From Gorsachius magnificus (Eukaryota; Chordata; Aves; Pelecaniformes; Ardeidae): 64,000 nucleotides of DNA. The stretch covers positions 85,146,765 to 85,210,764 of the forward strand of contig CM067081.1 of the NCBI GenBank assembly GCA_034008185.1, read 5' to 3'. A program made the translations under genes and the position numbers. Positions 57,101 through 64,000 of this stretch are shown piece after piece. The notes below the pieces were generated by a model, which saw only the letters and a program-made list of their open reading frames with translations, made no database searches and had not been told where the DNA came from. The number at the start of each line of letters is the position of its first letter. The first letter of the stretch is position 1.

Positions 57101-58294
57101 AATTTCTTAACTGGCTTTCAAGGATCTCCCCAGACTGATGCAGGGTGGATGCTCTGTACTGAAATCATAGCAAAATATAGGACAGCGACTGAAATAAGCA
57201 TGGAGATGAAAGCTTTTAATGACAGCGTATTGCCATCATTCCTTGGCTCAGGTCTTATCTGCTTCCATGTGCTATCTTCAGCATGCTTAAATTCCCCGAC
57301 CTTCACAAAGCAGCTGTTATCTGTATTTTACGGTAGGGTAAATGAAGCACGTAAAGACAGAGAGATTTGTCAGAGTTCACACAAGAGCAGAAAACTAAAC
57401 TTGTCCTTCAAGTCGTGTTGCTGCCCAGCCCCTTTCTGATGGAGCAGGGCCTTTGTGTTTTCATGGGGACCAGAAGACTTGATGGGTGCCCCTTGGGCAC
57501 AGCTTGCACTGAGACATGGGGAGCGTTCAGGTGCACTCCCGGGCTGAGGCTGTGAGCCTGTCCAAATGGTGGTACCAAAGCCTGGAGGAGTCACAGGTCG
57601 GGCCGGCTCCCTCACGGGCTGGGGAGACTTTTGACAGGAGGTCAGTGAGAGACGGGTGCCCCTCAGCACAGGGGCAGCCTCGAGACCAGGAGAGGCTTTC
57701 CCAAAATCGCTGATCCCCAAAGCCTTCAGAGTGGGTTTCTGATTGAGACTGATGGTCTTCCTGGCGCAGTTGCCAGAGAGGCAGATTGCAAAGCCTGCAT
57801 TGCCTTAGAAAGGCTAAGCCTCGTTCATTTCCAAATGCGAAGAGGTTGGTTGTGTGAACCAAAAATTCTCAAAAAGCGTTTTTGAGGGTAATGTGATTTC
57901 AAAATAACCTCATTTTCTGTGGTAAAATTGCCAACCTGTGGCCAGCGTCGCTGCATCCCAAGCTGTGCCACTGGCCAGTGGATGACTGCTCGTCTTCGTG
58001 GTCACCCAAGCAAGTAACTGAGCCTCTGTATTGCCCCGTAGGTGGCTGCGCGAGGTGGTTGTGTGGCGTTGGTACGGGGTTTTGAGACTGCGAGGAGAGT
58101 TATTTAAACAGCAGAGCCCCGAGCCTCCAGTCAATGCCAGCGGTTCGCCTGGCTGCTCTTCACCGGAGCGGGGTGGTGCACGTGAGCATCCCAAAAGTTA
58201 CAGCGCATCTCTCTCCCTCCCGCAGGAGGTTCACAAGGAACGAATTGCCTTGGAAACGCAGCTGGAGCAGCTACGTCCCGTCACCGTCTTGTGA
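2719..58294 (+). CDS. REPS2: REPS2 (POB1), C-terminal two thirds, 14 spliced coding exons
   Basis: REPS2 is an endocytic adaptor. In the family its EH domains bind NPF-motif partners such as epsin and Eps15, its proline-rich region binds SH3 proteins, and its C-terminal coiled coil binds RalBP1, linking Ral signalling to clathrin-mediated receptor uptake. Coding exons are 2719-2816, 4559-4697, 6450-6513, 8212-8354, 11212-11306, 16764-16833, 18931-18996, 23418-23460, 26074-26210, 38589-38653, 51472-51555, 54142-54287, 56362-56467 and 58226-58294. Every junction is GT-AG and every phase matches, giving 441 residues then TGA. The order is linker (1-49), second EH domain (about 50-145), linker, proline-rich region (about 255-307), basic/proline linker (308-383) and coiled coil (384-441). 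The assignment to REPS2 rather than its paralogue REPS1 rests on the wording of the EH domain ([11 protein letters not shown]), the CALFDSYSE segment and the C-terminus ending [10 protein letters not shown]. The start codon and first EH domain are outside the window. No frameshift or premature stop was seen. Confidence 0.97.
2817..4558 (+). other. REPS2: REPS2 intron (1742 bp)
   Basis: A-rich runs near 2871-2930 and 3050-3062; no mobile element or other gene recognised. It ends in a C/T-rich acceptor (TCCCTCCCTTCAG). A second acceptor-like CAG follows 10 nt downstream at 4566-4568. Confidence 0.85.
4559..4697 (+). CDS. REPS2: REPS2 exon: start of the second EH domain
   Basis: 139 nt, phase 0 in and phase 1 out. 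It encodes [10 protein letters not shown], then [18 protein letters not shown] and [10 protein letters not shown], which is the first helix region of the EH domain. The start at 4559 was chosen over the CAG ending at 4568. Only 4559 joins in frame to the previous exon, and it restores an R-S-x-S-x-E-R-E run matching REPS2. The donor is CAG|GTAATT. Confidence 0.95.
4698..6449 (+). other. REPS2: REPS2 intron (1752 bp)
   Basis: Mostly AT-rich unique sequence with a short TATG-rich stretch near 5290-5310 and a T12 run near 6008-6019. No repeat family or other gene recognised. Confidence 0.8.
6450..6513 (+). CDS. REPS2: REPS2 exon: middle of the second EH domain
   Basis: 64 nt. With the split flanking codons it encodes [22 protein letters not shown]. 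The final Trp, the conserved EH-domain residue that packs against the bound NPF peptide, is split between this exon and the next. Acceptor CCCTACAG, donor CTG|GTAAGT. Confidence 0.96.
6514..8211 (+). other. REPS2: REPS2 intron (1698 bp)
   Basis: AT-rich, with a T13 run near 6547 and A-rich stretches near 7270 and 8000. No mobile element or other gene recognised. Confidence 0.8.
8212..8354 (+). CDS. REPS2: REPS2 exon: EF-hand loop and end of the second EH domain
   Basis: 143 nt, completing the split Trp. It encodes [20 protein letters not shown], then [10 protein letters not shown] and [17 protein letters not shown]. The loop [12 protein letters not shown] (residues 105-116 of the partial protein) has acidic residues at positions 1, 3, 5 and 12, so calcium binding is plausible. 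Donor GCAG|GTAATG. Confidence 0.97.
8355..11211 (+). other. REPS2: REPS2 intron (2857 bp)
   Basis: No gene or mobile element recognised. The last 60 nt form an exceptional acceptor: 57 uninterrupted pyrimidines at 11151-11207 followed by GCAG. Confidence 0.85.
11151..11207 (+). promoter_or_regulatory. REPS2: Unbroken 57-nt pyrimidine tract at a REPS2 acceptor
   Basis: Every base from 11151 to 11207 is C or T, directly followed by GCAG and the exon at 11212. It serves as the polypyrimidine tract for U2AF. Its length and repeated UCUU/CUUU content also fit PTB-type binding, though regulation is only inferred. Confidence 0.8.
11212..11306 (+). CDS. REPS2: REPS2 exon: linker with the CALFDSYSE motif
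   Basis: 95 nt, phase 1 in and phase 0 out. It encodes (A)[20 protein letters not shown] and then [11 protein letters not shown]. The D-C-x-L-F-D-S-Y-S-E-x-L-P core matches REPS2. Donor GAG|GTAAGG. Confidence 0.95.
11990..12200 (-). mobile_element. Truncated CR1 LINE, 3' end fragment
   Basis: Read on the minus strand, it ends in the CR1 terminal repeat (complement of AATCATAGAATCATGGAATT at 11991-12010). The body includes the complements of TTTAGGTTGGAAAAGACC and of the 'summary' segments CCAGGGATGGGGACTTGACC and CACTTCCCTGGGCAGCC. Its 3' end is the same type as the copy at 505-846. The 5' border is uncertain and may extend to about 12206. Confidence 0.92.
12531..12866 (-). mobile_element. 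Truncated CR1 LINE, 3' end fragment of a different subtype
   Basis: Begins (minus-strand 3' end) with CATAGAATCACAGAATGTTT and continues with GGTTGGAAGGGACCT, CATCTAGTCCAACCCCC and CAGGGATGGGGCCTCCACC, up to CCCTTTAAGTACTGAA. These are standard avian CR1 3' segments. Its terminal region differs from the neighbour 330 bp away, so this is a separate insertion in the same orientation. Confidence 0.93.
16764..16833 (+). CDS. REPS2: REPS2 exon: acidic/lysine-rich linker
   Basis: 70 nt, phase 0 in and phase 1 out, encoding [20 protein letters not shown] then DKK. The acceptor is a tandem AAGAAG. Using the first AG (start 16764) keeps a Lys, and using the second (start 16767) drops it. The first is taken because REPS2 has E-K at this junction. 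Low sequence conservation makes the call depend on frame and splice sites. Donor AAG|GTATTC. Confidence 0.85.
16834..18930 (+). other. REPS2: REPS2 intron (2097 bp)
   Basis: AT-rich with A-rich stretches near 17241 and 17565. No mobile element or other gene recognised. Confidence 0.8.
18931..18996 (+). CDS. REPS2: REPS2 exon: symmetric 66-nt linker exon
   Basis: Encodes (A)[20 protein letters not shown] then T. Both ends are in phase 1 and the length is a multiple of three, so skipping would keep the frame. It corresponds to the variable linker that in human reads ALKSTINEALPKD. Acceptor TTTATTAAG, donor ACAG|GTAAGA. Confidence 0.85.
18997..23417 (+). other. REPS2: REPS2 intron (4421 bp)
   Basis: It holds a pyrimidine-rich stretch near 19890-20240 with a short CA/CT run near 20000-20030, and a C12 run at 22490-22501. 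No gene or mobile element recognised. Confidence 0.8.
22490..22501 (+). repeat. C12 homopolymer run
   Basis: Twelve C in a row, preceded by CCCCG. Likely length-variable and sensitive to sequencing error. Confidence 0.85.
23418..23460 (+). CDS. REPS2: REPS2 exon: 43-nt exon, start of the ARPRSRSYS segment
   Basis: Encodes (A)[13 protein letters not shown] plus two bases of the next Arg. The [12 protein letters not shown] run matches REPS2. It is the smallest exon in the window. Acceptor TTTCAG, donor CCAG|GTACTG. Confidence 0.93.
23547..23564 (+). repeat. T18 homopolymer run
   Basis: Eighteen uninterrupted T, 87 bp after the 43-nt exon. Confidence 0.9.
24121..24148 (+). repeat. T28 homopolymer run
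   Basis: Twenty-eight uninterrupted T directly after TTTTGGGGGA. It is the longest homopolymer in the window. Read on the minus strand it would be an A-tail, but no retroposed body was recognised beside it. Confidence 0.9.
26074..26210 (+). CDS. REPS2: REPS2 exon: Ser-rich and proline (SH3-ligand) segment
   Basis: 137 nt encoding (R)[20 protein letters not shown] and then [20 protein letters not shown] and QQNAQ. The PPTPPPRPQ stretch fits class-type SH3 ligands, in line with the known SH3 partners of the family. The R-x-x-S-like and RSYSS runs are candidate phosphorylation sites (inference). Acceptor CCATAG, donor CAAG|GTAAAA. Confidence 0.97.
29676..29691 (+). repeat. T16 homopolymer run
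   Basis: Sixteen uninterrupted T in the intron; a second shorter T-run follows near 29751. Confidence 0.85.
33562..33582 (+). repeat. G-rich tract (G5-T-G8-T-G6)
   Basis: Three G-runs of 5, 8 and 6 separated by single T. Splitting the G8 run gives four stacks, so a G-quadruplex is possible in DNA and in the REPS2 pre-mRNA, since it is on the sense strand. Confidence 0.85.
34286..34455 (+). repeat. 28-nt direct repeat pair
   Basis: Units at 34286-34313 and 34428-34455 share the core TATTTCACAATCACCTT and differ at two positions, with a spacing of 142 bp. A T16 run (34353-34368) lies between them. Origin unknown. Confidence 0.8.
34353..34368 (+). repeat. T16 homopolymer run
   Basis: Sixteen uninterrupted T between the two copies of the 28-nt direct repeat. 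Confidence 0.85.
37186..37193. promoter_or_regulatory. Perfect CRE palindrome (TGACGTCA)
   Basis: An exact 8-bp CREB/ATF consensus site in a large REPS2 intron. A single 8-mer can occur by chance in 64 kb, although CpG depletion makes it less likely. Function is not shown. Confidence 0.35.
38589..38653 (+). CDS. REPS2: REPS2 exon: proline-rich 65-nt exon
   Basis: Encodes (A)[20 protein letters not shown] then Q. It contains a C8 run read as prolines. ALPPRP is a typical SH3-ligand core. It is flanked by the two largest introns of the window. Acceptor TTCAG, donor CAG|GTATGG. Confidence 0.95.
39308..39830 (+). mobile_element. Truncated CR1 LINE with ORF2 C-terminal remnant
   Basis: Encodes the tail of the CR1 reverse-transcriptase protein: [20 protein letters not shown], then [36 protein letters not shown] and [12 protein letters not shown]. 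It then reaches the 3' end with GGTTGGACTGGATGATCTC and GATTCTGTGA repeats. The frame breaks near 39677 where one G is missing from a G-run (5 rather than 6), after which [14 protein letters not shown] continues in another frame. It is 5'-truncated and inactive. Confidence 0.96.
44212..44347 (+). repeat. Direct duplication, units of about 31-33 bp
   Basis: TGATCTGCGGCACCGAGGCC and the following AAGAGGTGGGGAA occur at 44212-44244. The same sequence lacking three bases occurs at 44317-44347, with a spacing of 105 bp. The sequence between the copies is not obviously repeated. Confidence 0.85.
46900..47650 (+). mobile_element. Truncated CR1 LINE with 234-codon ORF2 remnant
   Basis: An open frame from 46902 to 47606 encodes the C-terminal part of CR1 ORF2, with the order [77 protein letters not shown] and WNRLPRG. 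After WNRLPRGVV an extra G (GTGGGAG near 47507) shifts the frame, and the expected ESPS-like tail is lost. The 3' end carries two exact ATTCTATG units (47635-47642 and 47643-47650). It is nearly identical to the 39.3-kb copy over the shared part and has no catalytic domain, so it cannot move itself. Confidence 0.97.
48992..49009 (+). repeat. G-rich tract (G8-C-G6-A-G2)
   Basis: Preceded by an A9 run. A possible G-quadruplex on the sense strand, and likely unstable in length. Confidence 0.8.
50851..50870 (+). repeat. G-quadruplex candidate (G10-A-G3-A-G5)
   Basis: At least four G3 stacks are available within 20 bases on the sense strand, fitting the standard G3+N1-7 motif. It lies about 600 bp before the exon at 51472. 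Confidence 0.85.
51472..51555 (+). CDS. REPS2: REPS2 exon: symmetric 84-nt exon (TEQVSEVE)
   Basis: 28 codons, phase 0 at both ends, encoding [20 protein letters not shown] and then EENSSAKK. The E-Q-V-S-E-x-E-L-x-P-Q core matches REPS2. Skipping it would keep the frame. Acceptor TTGCAG, donor AAG|GTGAGA. Confidence 0.95.
51556..54141 (+). other. REPS2: REPS2 intron (2586 bp)
   Basis: A GC-richer stretch at about 52080-52640 gives spurious long frames. No mobile element or other gene recognised. Confidence 0.8.
54142..54287 (+). CDS. REPS2: REPS2 exon: basic/proline linker
   Basis: 146 nt, phase 0 in and phase 2 out. It encodes [20 protein letters not shown], then [20 protein letters not shown] and AKPHLPVQ(K). 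Q-P-P-S-K-P-x-R-R-K matches REPS2. The donor AAAA|GTAAAA departs from consensus. If unspliced, the frame reads VQK then TAA at once, at 54289-54291. Confidence 0.95.
54288..56361 (+). other. REPS2: REPS2 intron (2074 bp)
   Basis: It opens with an in-frame stop spanning the donor and holds an (ATA)n microsatellite at 55721-55747. No gene or mobile element recognised. Confidence 0.8.
55721..55747 (+). repeat. (ATA)9 microsatellite
   Basis: Nine uninterrupted trinucleotide units in an intron; a likely polymorphic marker. Confidence 0.92.
56362..56467 (+). CDS. REPS2: REPS2 exon: first half of the C-terminal coiled coil
   Basis: 106 nt encoding (K)[20 protein letters not shown] and then [15 protein letters not shown]. 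It has a basic start and then heptad-like Leu/Ala spacing. In the family this region carries the RalBP1-binding coiled coil. It is one of the most conserved parts of the gene. Acceptor CTGGCAG, donor AAG|GTAAGG. Confidence 0.97.
56468..58225 (+). other. REPS2: REPS2 intron (1758 bp)
   Basis: No gene or mobile element recognised. The GC content rises after about 57420. Confidence 0.8.
58226..58294 (+). CDS. REPS2: REPS2 terminal coding exon, end of coiled coil and stop
   Basis: 69 nt encoding [20 protein letters not shown] and then VL and TGA at 58292-58294. It closes the coiled coil and gives the [10 protein letters not shown] end typical of REPS2. The C-terminal -T-V-L resembles a PDZ ligand, which is only a possibility. 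Acceptor CCCGCAG. Confidence 0.97.
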   Translation, partial: EVHKERIALETQLEQLRPVTVL

Positions 58295-58465
58295 CCTCCC
58301 GCCGCAGGAGCGGAGCAGGCGCCCCGCCAGCCTCGCAAGGAGGGGAGTGCAGCATGGCTGGGCAGAGTTTCTGCCGAGGTGGTGGCGGTGGGGAGGACCG
58401 GCTTGTCGGGTCTCCCGTCGCCCCGCTTGCGCGCGTTTGCCTTTGCAGGTGAAGAAGGTACAGAG

Positions 58466-58471
58466 AATAAA
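58466..58471 (+). terminator. REPS2: Proximal AATAAA polyadenylation signal candidate
   Basis: Lies 172 nt after the stop. The following sequence is only weakly GU-rich, so any use would be for a short-UTR isoform. Confidence 0.3.
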
Positions 58472-58774
58472 TATCTGACTGCTGGATATTTCTGAGCGGG
58501 GGGAGGCTTCGCCTTCTTTCCTCCCTCTTCCCAGCCTGATGTGTGAATGCAGTTTATCACTGAAATGAATAACCCGAGAGTATTTTATTTATGTAAAGAA
58601 TTCCTGATTTATACGCCTTCTGGCAGGACCTCCTGCCCCAATCATTAAGAGGTACAACATTCCTGAATTCTTGCTTAAATTTAAAACTCATCCTCTGAGA
58701 TGGGCTTCTGGATGTTACTGATTCCTGTAGGATTGTATCATGGTAGAGTAGCTATGGGTTTAATGTACTACAGG

Positions 58775-58780
58775 AATAAA
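58775..58780 (+). terminator. REPS2: AATAAA polyadenylation signal candidate
   Basis: 481 nt after the stop, followed by ACTCACTAAG and a short T-containing stretch. A possible alternative 3' end. Confidence 0.3.
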
Positions 58781-61700
58781 ACTCACTAAGCGTGCAGAGT
58801 CTTTATCCACAATCACATCAGATAATTATTTTCTTAGCGCTGGTTATTATGCAATCACGGATGTATTTTAACGTTAGAGAACTTGTATTTTATAAGTTCA
58901 AATCATATGAGAGAAGAGTAAAAAATACTAAAATTTAATTATTTTGGAAATTAAAAAAAAAAAAATCTGATTTTTGAGCTGTTTCCTATCAGTGGTGTTT
59001 GATCACTTGCTTGCAACTGCAAGTGTCTGCATATTTTTAGCATGTTTGAGATCACTGGCTTATAGCTTTTTTCCTTTTTGTTTTTTTTAACCAACAGTGT
59101 ATTTCTAACAAGAGGTTAAAAATGTGTTCTGGGCATTTTTATAAAAGCTGTTCTATGTACATTTGTATTGGTTTGCTTTGTTGTCCTAATAGCTGCTGAT
59201 TTGTTTTAAGAATGTGTACAAGAACTGTATTTCCAAAGGAAGAAAGATAGCAAAAGTGCTATACATGAGGCTATAAAATGTGCGATGGAAATAATTGCCC
59301 TCTACAGCAGGCTTTTATTAAGGTTCCTTTGCACCTCGCTGGAGATGCTACTGATAGGATGAAGCTGCTAATGCCCATCTATTTTCTAAATGAAGAAGCA
59401 AAGATTAATCTTTTACCTGAGTGTGATCCAGGGCCAACTGAATTCCGTGGGAGTTTTTTCCATGGATGCAGTGGTCATTGGCTTCGGTCTCAGTTCTCGC
59501 AGTGGAAGCTGGCTAACTAATGTTGCTTTATTTCTTGGGCCAATACCCTTGTACTGGGCGACTTCAGACGCTGCAGTGTCAGCCCTGCTCCCTCCATGGA
59601 TATGATGCGTGCTTCACTGCAAGGGGGGGTCACCTACTTGTTACCCATCTTAAACGTGGCGTTGCACGTGTTTCATATCCTGTTTTTCGCTGACCTAATT
59701 TGCGCGTACGCGTTCGCCTTGCAGAAACGGTGCAGCAGTTTTTTACCGTTGTTGGTGCGATGCTTTCTCCCTGTAGCTGTAGGATGGCCCATAGGGCTGA
59801 GAGGAGGGGAGAAGCCGGGTTTGAAGCAGCTGGGTAGCCTCCCTTCAGGGTGTATCATGGAATGGCTGCGGTGGGGTATCGGAGGACACACCAGAGCAGC
59901 CAAACATTTTGTTGAGACATCAACGGGAGCGTTTGAGGCGATGAGGAGACGGCCTACTTTTGCTGCAAGGATTATGGATGTGGGACGTGGATCCAGAAGG
60001 CTGAAGGTGAAAGTAAGCATTTGCAGAACTGTTACTGAAAATCTGATTTTTGTAACGCATTGGTTTGGATTCAACTAAACATCACTCCGTCAACAAGCAA
60101 CAACCGTTTCTCTGGATTTGGGAGGTGCTTTGTGCGGCCGTTCCTGGTCAGTGGCAGAATGCGAGAACTGCAGACTTTTCTGGGAAGCTGCAAACCAGCC
60201 ACTGCCTTCTCGCTACTGCTGGTACTGTTCAGAAGTTATCACCATTTATTTCATATGTTCATAACACTGAGTCATGCCTGAGATTTTAATGAGGTTAAAT
60301 GCTCACTCTTTGTTTGCTTTTTAGTTCTTACATTGTCATTTGGTTAATAAGCCCCTACTATTTGATAGGAAATAATCATCTGCCACTTTTTTTTATTTTA
60401 TGGGTGATTTTTTAAGGAAAGCTTTTCAATGATTGCAATGAAGCGTGCACATTGCATTTTTAAGGCCATGGAGGACTTTTTCATGTTTGATAGGTGTTTC
60501 CTCTAGAATAATCCCTCATTTATTTCACGTGGGTTATTCATGGAATAGATGCTGTTCAAAGGAGGAGTGGAAAAATGCTTTATATGTCTTTTTCACATGT
60601 CTCCCTTCTAACACACAGGTGTTTTTTTTTTCATTCACTGGAAATTAGGATACATGGTTAGCCAATAATGATATATTTACTCAGTTGTTACTCTACCACG
60701 GGACATAACAAATTTAAACTCTAACCATCCCTGCATTTTTAGGAATGCAATCAAACGCCCCACTCAGCTTCAAGACCTAGAGTGTGAGTTGATTTGTATT
60801 CTCTTTGGTGAAATGTCGGCTGTGATGACAATACACTACCCCACATAGAGAGTAAAACGAAATGTTCGAGGAGAAATGTTGGTGTGTTATAAATAGGATG
60901 CAGGAAGTTATTCTTCTGTATGTCTCAGTACTTAAGTATTCATGATACAGCCCATGCAAAATGAAAAAGTGTCTCTGGTTTTGGGGGGCTGTTAACATTT
61001 TGAGAGGGAGAGGAGAAGGCATTGTGAAGCTATAGACAGTGCTTCTGGCATTGGCTCCAGGCAGCCATGCTCATGGCTGCTGTTAACAGGCCCTGGCTGG
61101 TCAAAATTCACATCGAAGTCCTGTGTCACAGATTTTCTCAAAAAATATTTTTCCTCTGAAAAAATGTGGGTACAGCGAAGACATAATTTCTTACAGAAAC
61201 CTTTACTTTCTGAAGTTTGGAGAGGAGATACTCCTAGACCCAAGACAGACCACTGGGTCAGAAGGGGGGACCTAACAGGCAGTTTGCTCAATGTTCAGGG
61301 CTCTTTCTTGAGCTACAGGAGAGCAATCGACTTTAAGCCCCTGATGTGCCTGACCCAGAACAGCAACTAGGACCTGCCCATCCCAGCTCACAGCCCGACC
61401 AAGGAGTGAGAGCAGCTTCCCATGCGTGAGGTCTAACTCTCCTCAGCTCACGGTTTCTGTGGTTATTTATGCAGAGCAGAACATGCCCAGCAAGAGAGGG
61501 TAACTGGGACCAGGAGCTGGAGCACAGCTTCCTAGCATCTGAGAGGATGTGCAGACCATGAACCTGGTGCCCCTTTCAAAGTCTTCAATTCCACGCAGTT
61601 GTTCTGGTTTGGATAATTAAATATTTGTGTCTGCAGGACATGAGTAGGCAGAGTAGATAAGGATATTCCTCAGTGTGTGTGTAAGCATGTCTTCCTTTTG

Positions 61701-62621
61701 ATCATGCATTTCTTCATGGATCTGTTGACGTTCATATAACCTGTCTATGAAATAGTTGTTTCAATACATGGTAATTCAGCGGTGAAAAAAGAAAAAATGC
61801 CCAGCTAAGTGTAGTGACTGCTTGCCTTTGTGGATAGGCCATTTTTACTTGAGCCTTTAAATATAAATGAAGACCTGGTAATTAAGCAAGGCGAACAGCT
61901 TCCATTGCAGAGGCCTTCCTTTAAACAAACGGTGAACGAACATTAATCCTTCATAATCAATGTCCTTCTCCTAGTTACTAAATGTATACTAGGATGCAGT
62001 AGGAACATGAGCACCTCTTCCCAGACAGTTCTCAGTTCTCTCTTCCAGAGAGTTCTGCTGTCGTAGCAAAAATATCAGTGATTAGTGGATTCAGCCCTGT
62101 TATTGCTAAGTTGGTGAACATCCTTTTTTTAACTCAAAAGATTATCTCCAGACTCTTTTTATGTGCATGGCAGTAGTTTTGCTGCTGGGAATTCTGTATC
62201 CACATCAGGGAGAGGAACTTGGTCGACTTTCGTCCAGACAGTCCCAGCTTGACGCTGTCAGGGCTCACCAGTGCGGGGCGGTGATGACTGGCACGGTAAA
62301 ACAATCCCAAAGGGATGGTTGGGGCTTGGAATCCTTCACAGAAAGCCCTTAAGGTGGGCTTGATATGAAAATTGCCTTTTGGTGGGGTATCAGCTGCTTT
62401 CCTCCCAGCTGAGCTTCCAGATCAGGAGGAAGTGAGCCTGTAAGAGTTGCTAGCCAGGGAATGAGGGATGTCCGCTTTCCAGCACCGTCGGCCCTTCGGC
62501 CTTCAGCACACACGGTCCTTGACAAGAAAATACACGGGATTATAAAAGAAGGCAGAGAGGCCCTCATGAAGCCACGTATTTTATTGATTAAAGAGTGAAA
62601 GTACTTTTTCAGGAAAAAGAA

Positions 62622-62627
62622 AATAAA
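62622..62627 (+). terminator. REPS2: AATAAA polyadenylation signal candidate
   Basis: Lies 349 nt before the preferred distal signal and is followed by CCAAGTGATGTCG. An alternative distal end. Confidence 0.3.
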
Positions 62628-62970
62628 TCCAAGTGATGTCGTACCCTTGAGAAGAGATGTATTTTGAAGCTTTTTTCAGTTATCTTCATGATAATGTGCT
62701 ATGAACATATGCATTACGTTTTACTCTGTTACTGATTTTTTTATATAAAAAAATGGTATTGCAAGCATTATCATTGTTAATCTAAAAAAAAATACCCTGA
62801 GGCTATTATATATTTGAATTTTAACTTATGAAGTAGATAGCCAGATTTAAGCAATTTGTTTTCACAGCTGCAGACTGTCCACGTGGTAAGCTGCAAAATG
62901 TATAGTGTTCTGTACTATGCCCATCTAATTTTGGAAAATGTATGTGATATGGAGCTGGGTGCTACATTAA

Positions 62971-62976
62971 AATAAA
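62971..62976 (+). terminator. REPS2: Distal AATAAA polyadenylation signal, likely main REPS2 3' end
   Basis: AATAAA in an A-rich context, with CA dinucleotides 10-20 nt later and a clear GU/U-rich element (CTTTTGTGGTTTATTT) at about 63004-63019. This is the textbook arrangement for cleavage at about 62985-62998. Confidence 0.65.
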
Positions 62977-62995
62977 AGCATCCAATAACTTCAAA

Positions 62996-64000
62996 TTGCC
63001 TTGCTTTTGTGGTTTATTTAGGATGTCAATTGTGCAGATCTGCCAGAAATTGTGACTCGCTGTGGAAAAAATACAGCGTTGAAATGTCTGACCTTCAGCT
63101 ATGAAAGATGAAATCACTTAGGTTGGGATTGTGTGTACGCCCGCAAGACGGAGAGAGGCTTATTTAAAGTGAAATCATATTTCCTTAGGCTTCAGTTAAG
63201 TCAAAACTTCATCTTCACTTTGTCAGGCCTCGCTTTGTCAGAATTCGCACTTAGCTCCGGGATTCAGCCTGAAGAGGCGCCCCCTTTTCTAACCTGGATG
63301 GCACCACCATGAAGGAAAAGTCCTTCCAGGCCTCCAGCAGACCCTTGGTGGGAGGGTGCCCAGGCAGGAGCCACGAGAGGGCTCGAGGCGCTTCCCCCAG
63401 CACTGCCGTGATCGGTGTTTTCAGCCCCTCCTCAACTGCAAGATCTGAAATTAATCTGGGGAAAGAAAAACATTTGAATAGCTGGCCTTCGTGGGCAGGG
63501 AGCTGGAGGGGACAGCGTACGTCTGCTCTTTAACTAGCATGATTTTTAAGAATTATGCCACTGCTATGTGAAGAGCTGGGCTTTAAAAGAGGAAATAATT
63601 AGTGATAAATTCATTCTTACAGCATTAAGCCATGACAAGGGATGTTTTATTGGCCTAAAAGTATGTCTCTGGTGCACGTGAGGCATGAGGCCAAGGCGCT
63701 AAAAACTTGTAAATATCCTGTAGGGAGCTATTCTGCACCAACTGCGGGATGGATTTAGATGGCTCTTCCATTCTTAGTTTTTACAGTTGGATGGTACCCT
63801 GGGGTGCCTTCATGCGATTCTGGATTGACTCTCCGTATTTAAATTCATGTTCCAAATAATCTTTCTTAAAAATTAAAAGATGCATCTTCCTGCCCTAGAA
63901 AAAAAAAAAATTCTTAGTTGGAAGTGGGAAAGGAAAGAAATCAGAGAAGCTTCAAAAGTCCTTTTTTATCCTTCTGTGGTTTTTGAGGTAATGCTGCCTC
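62996..64000. other. Downstream flank, nothing recognised
   Basis: No exon, repeat family or RNA gene recognised. An A12 run sits near 63899. In human the next gene is NHS, so an equivalent neighbour may lie beyond the window (inference from synteny). Confidence 0.6.

Larger units (their letters stand above)
58295..62995 (+). other. REPS2: Probable REPS2 3' untranslated region (about 4.7 kb)
   Basis: No intron signal is needed after the stop. AATAAA hexamers lie at 58466, 58775, 62622 and 62971, and the last has the best downstream GU/U-rich context. A long 3' UTR agrees with the long mRNA I recall for mammalian REPS2. The first 150 bases are GC-rich and the rest mostly AT-rich. The largest open frame (59596-60078) matches nothing I recognise. 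The extent is inferred and transcript data are needed. Confidence 0.6.

Noticed and set aside
58031..58294. Longer open frame running into the last REPS2 exon
   Set aside because: The part before 58226 is intron reading through a consensus acceptor; only the final 22 codons are REPS2.
59596..60078. 160-codon open frame on + in the region after REPS2 (and a 133-codon frame opposite)
   Set aside because: No recognisable domain, lies within the probable 3' UTR, and the two strands are open over the same stretch, which points to base composition.
1..64000. CRISPR arrays, tRNA or rRNA genes, prokaryotic operons, integrated viral genes
   Set aside because: None seen on reading both strands; the window is an ordinary bird gene locus with LINE fragments.

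Overview
The window is vertebrate nuclear DNA, almost certainly from a bird. It shows GT-AG introns, long AT-rich non-coding stretches, and truncated CR1 (chicken repeat 1) LINE copies that end in the typical ATTCTATG-type 3' repeat. No prokaryotic operon, CRISPR array, rRNA, tRNA or viral gene was recognised.

One protein gene accounts for most of the window: REPS2 (RALBP1-associated Eps15-homology domain protein 2, also called POB1), on the + strand. Fourteen coding exons can be placed between 2719 and 58294. Their phases join without a break into 441 residues plus a stop, covering the C-terminal two thirds of the protein. In order these are the linker before the second EH domain (2719-2816), the second EH domain (4559-4697, 6450-6513, 8212-8354), a variable linker (11212-23460), a Ser/Pro-rich region with SH3-ligand-like prolines (26074-26210 and 38589-38653), a basic/proline linker (51472-54287) and the C-terminal coiled coil known in the family to bind RalBP1 (56362-56467 and 58226-58294). 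The first EH domain and the start codon lie upstream of the window. The 3' UTR probably runs to about 62995, where a strong AATAAA signal is followed by GU/U-rich sequence. The last ~1 kb is downstream flank with nothing recognised.

The introns hold five truncated CR1 fragments: three on + (505-846, 39308-39830, 46900-47650) and two on - (11990-12200, 12531-12866). They also hold homopolymer runs, a trinucleotide repeat, G-rich tracts and several small duplications. The two largest introns (12.4 and 12.8 kb) flank the small 65-nt proline exon.

I looked for an undescribed system and do not see one. The observations worth following concern REPS2 splicing: a NAGNAG acceptor, an intron whose retention stops translation at the donor site, an unbroken 57-nt pyrimidine tract, and a duplication inside an acceptor region. 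The CR1 copies also show informative independent decay. Homology calls rest on remembered family sequence and were not checked by any search.
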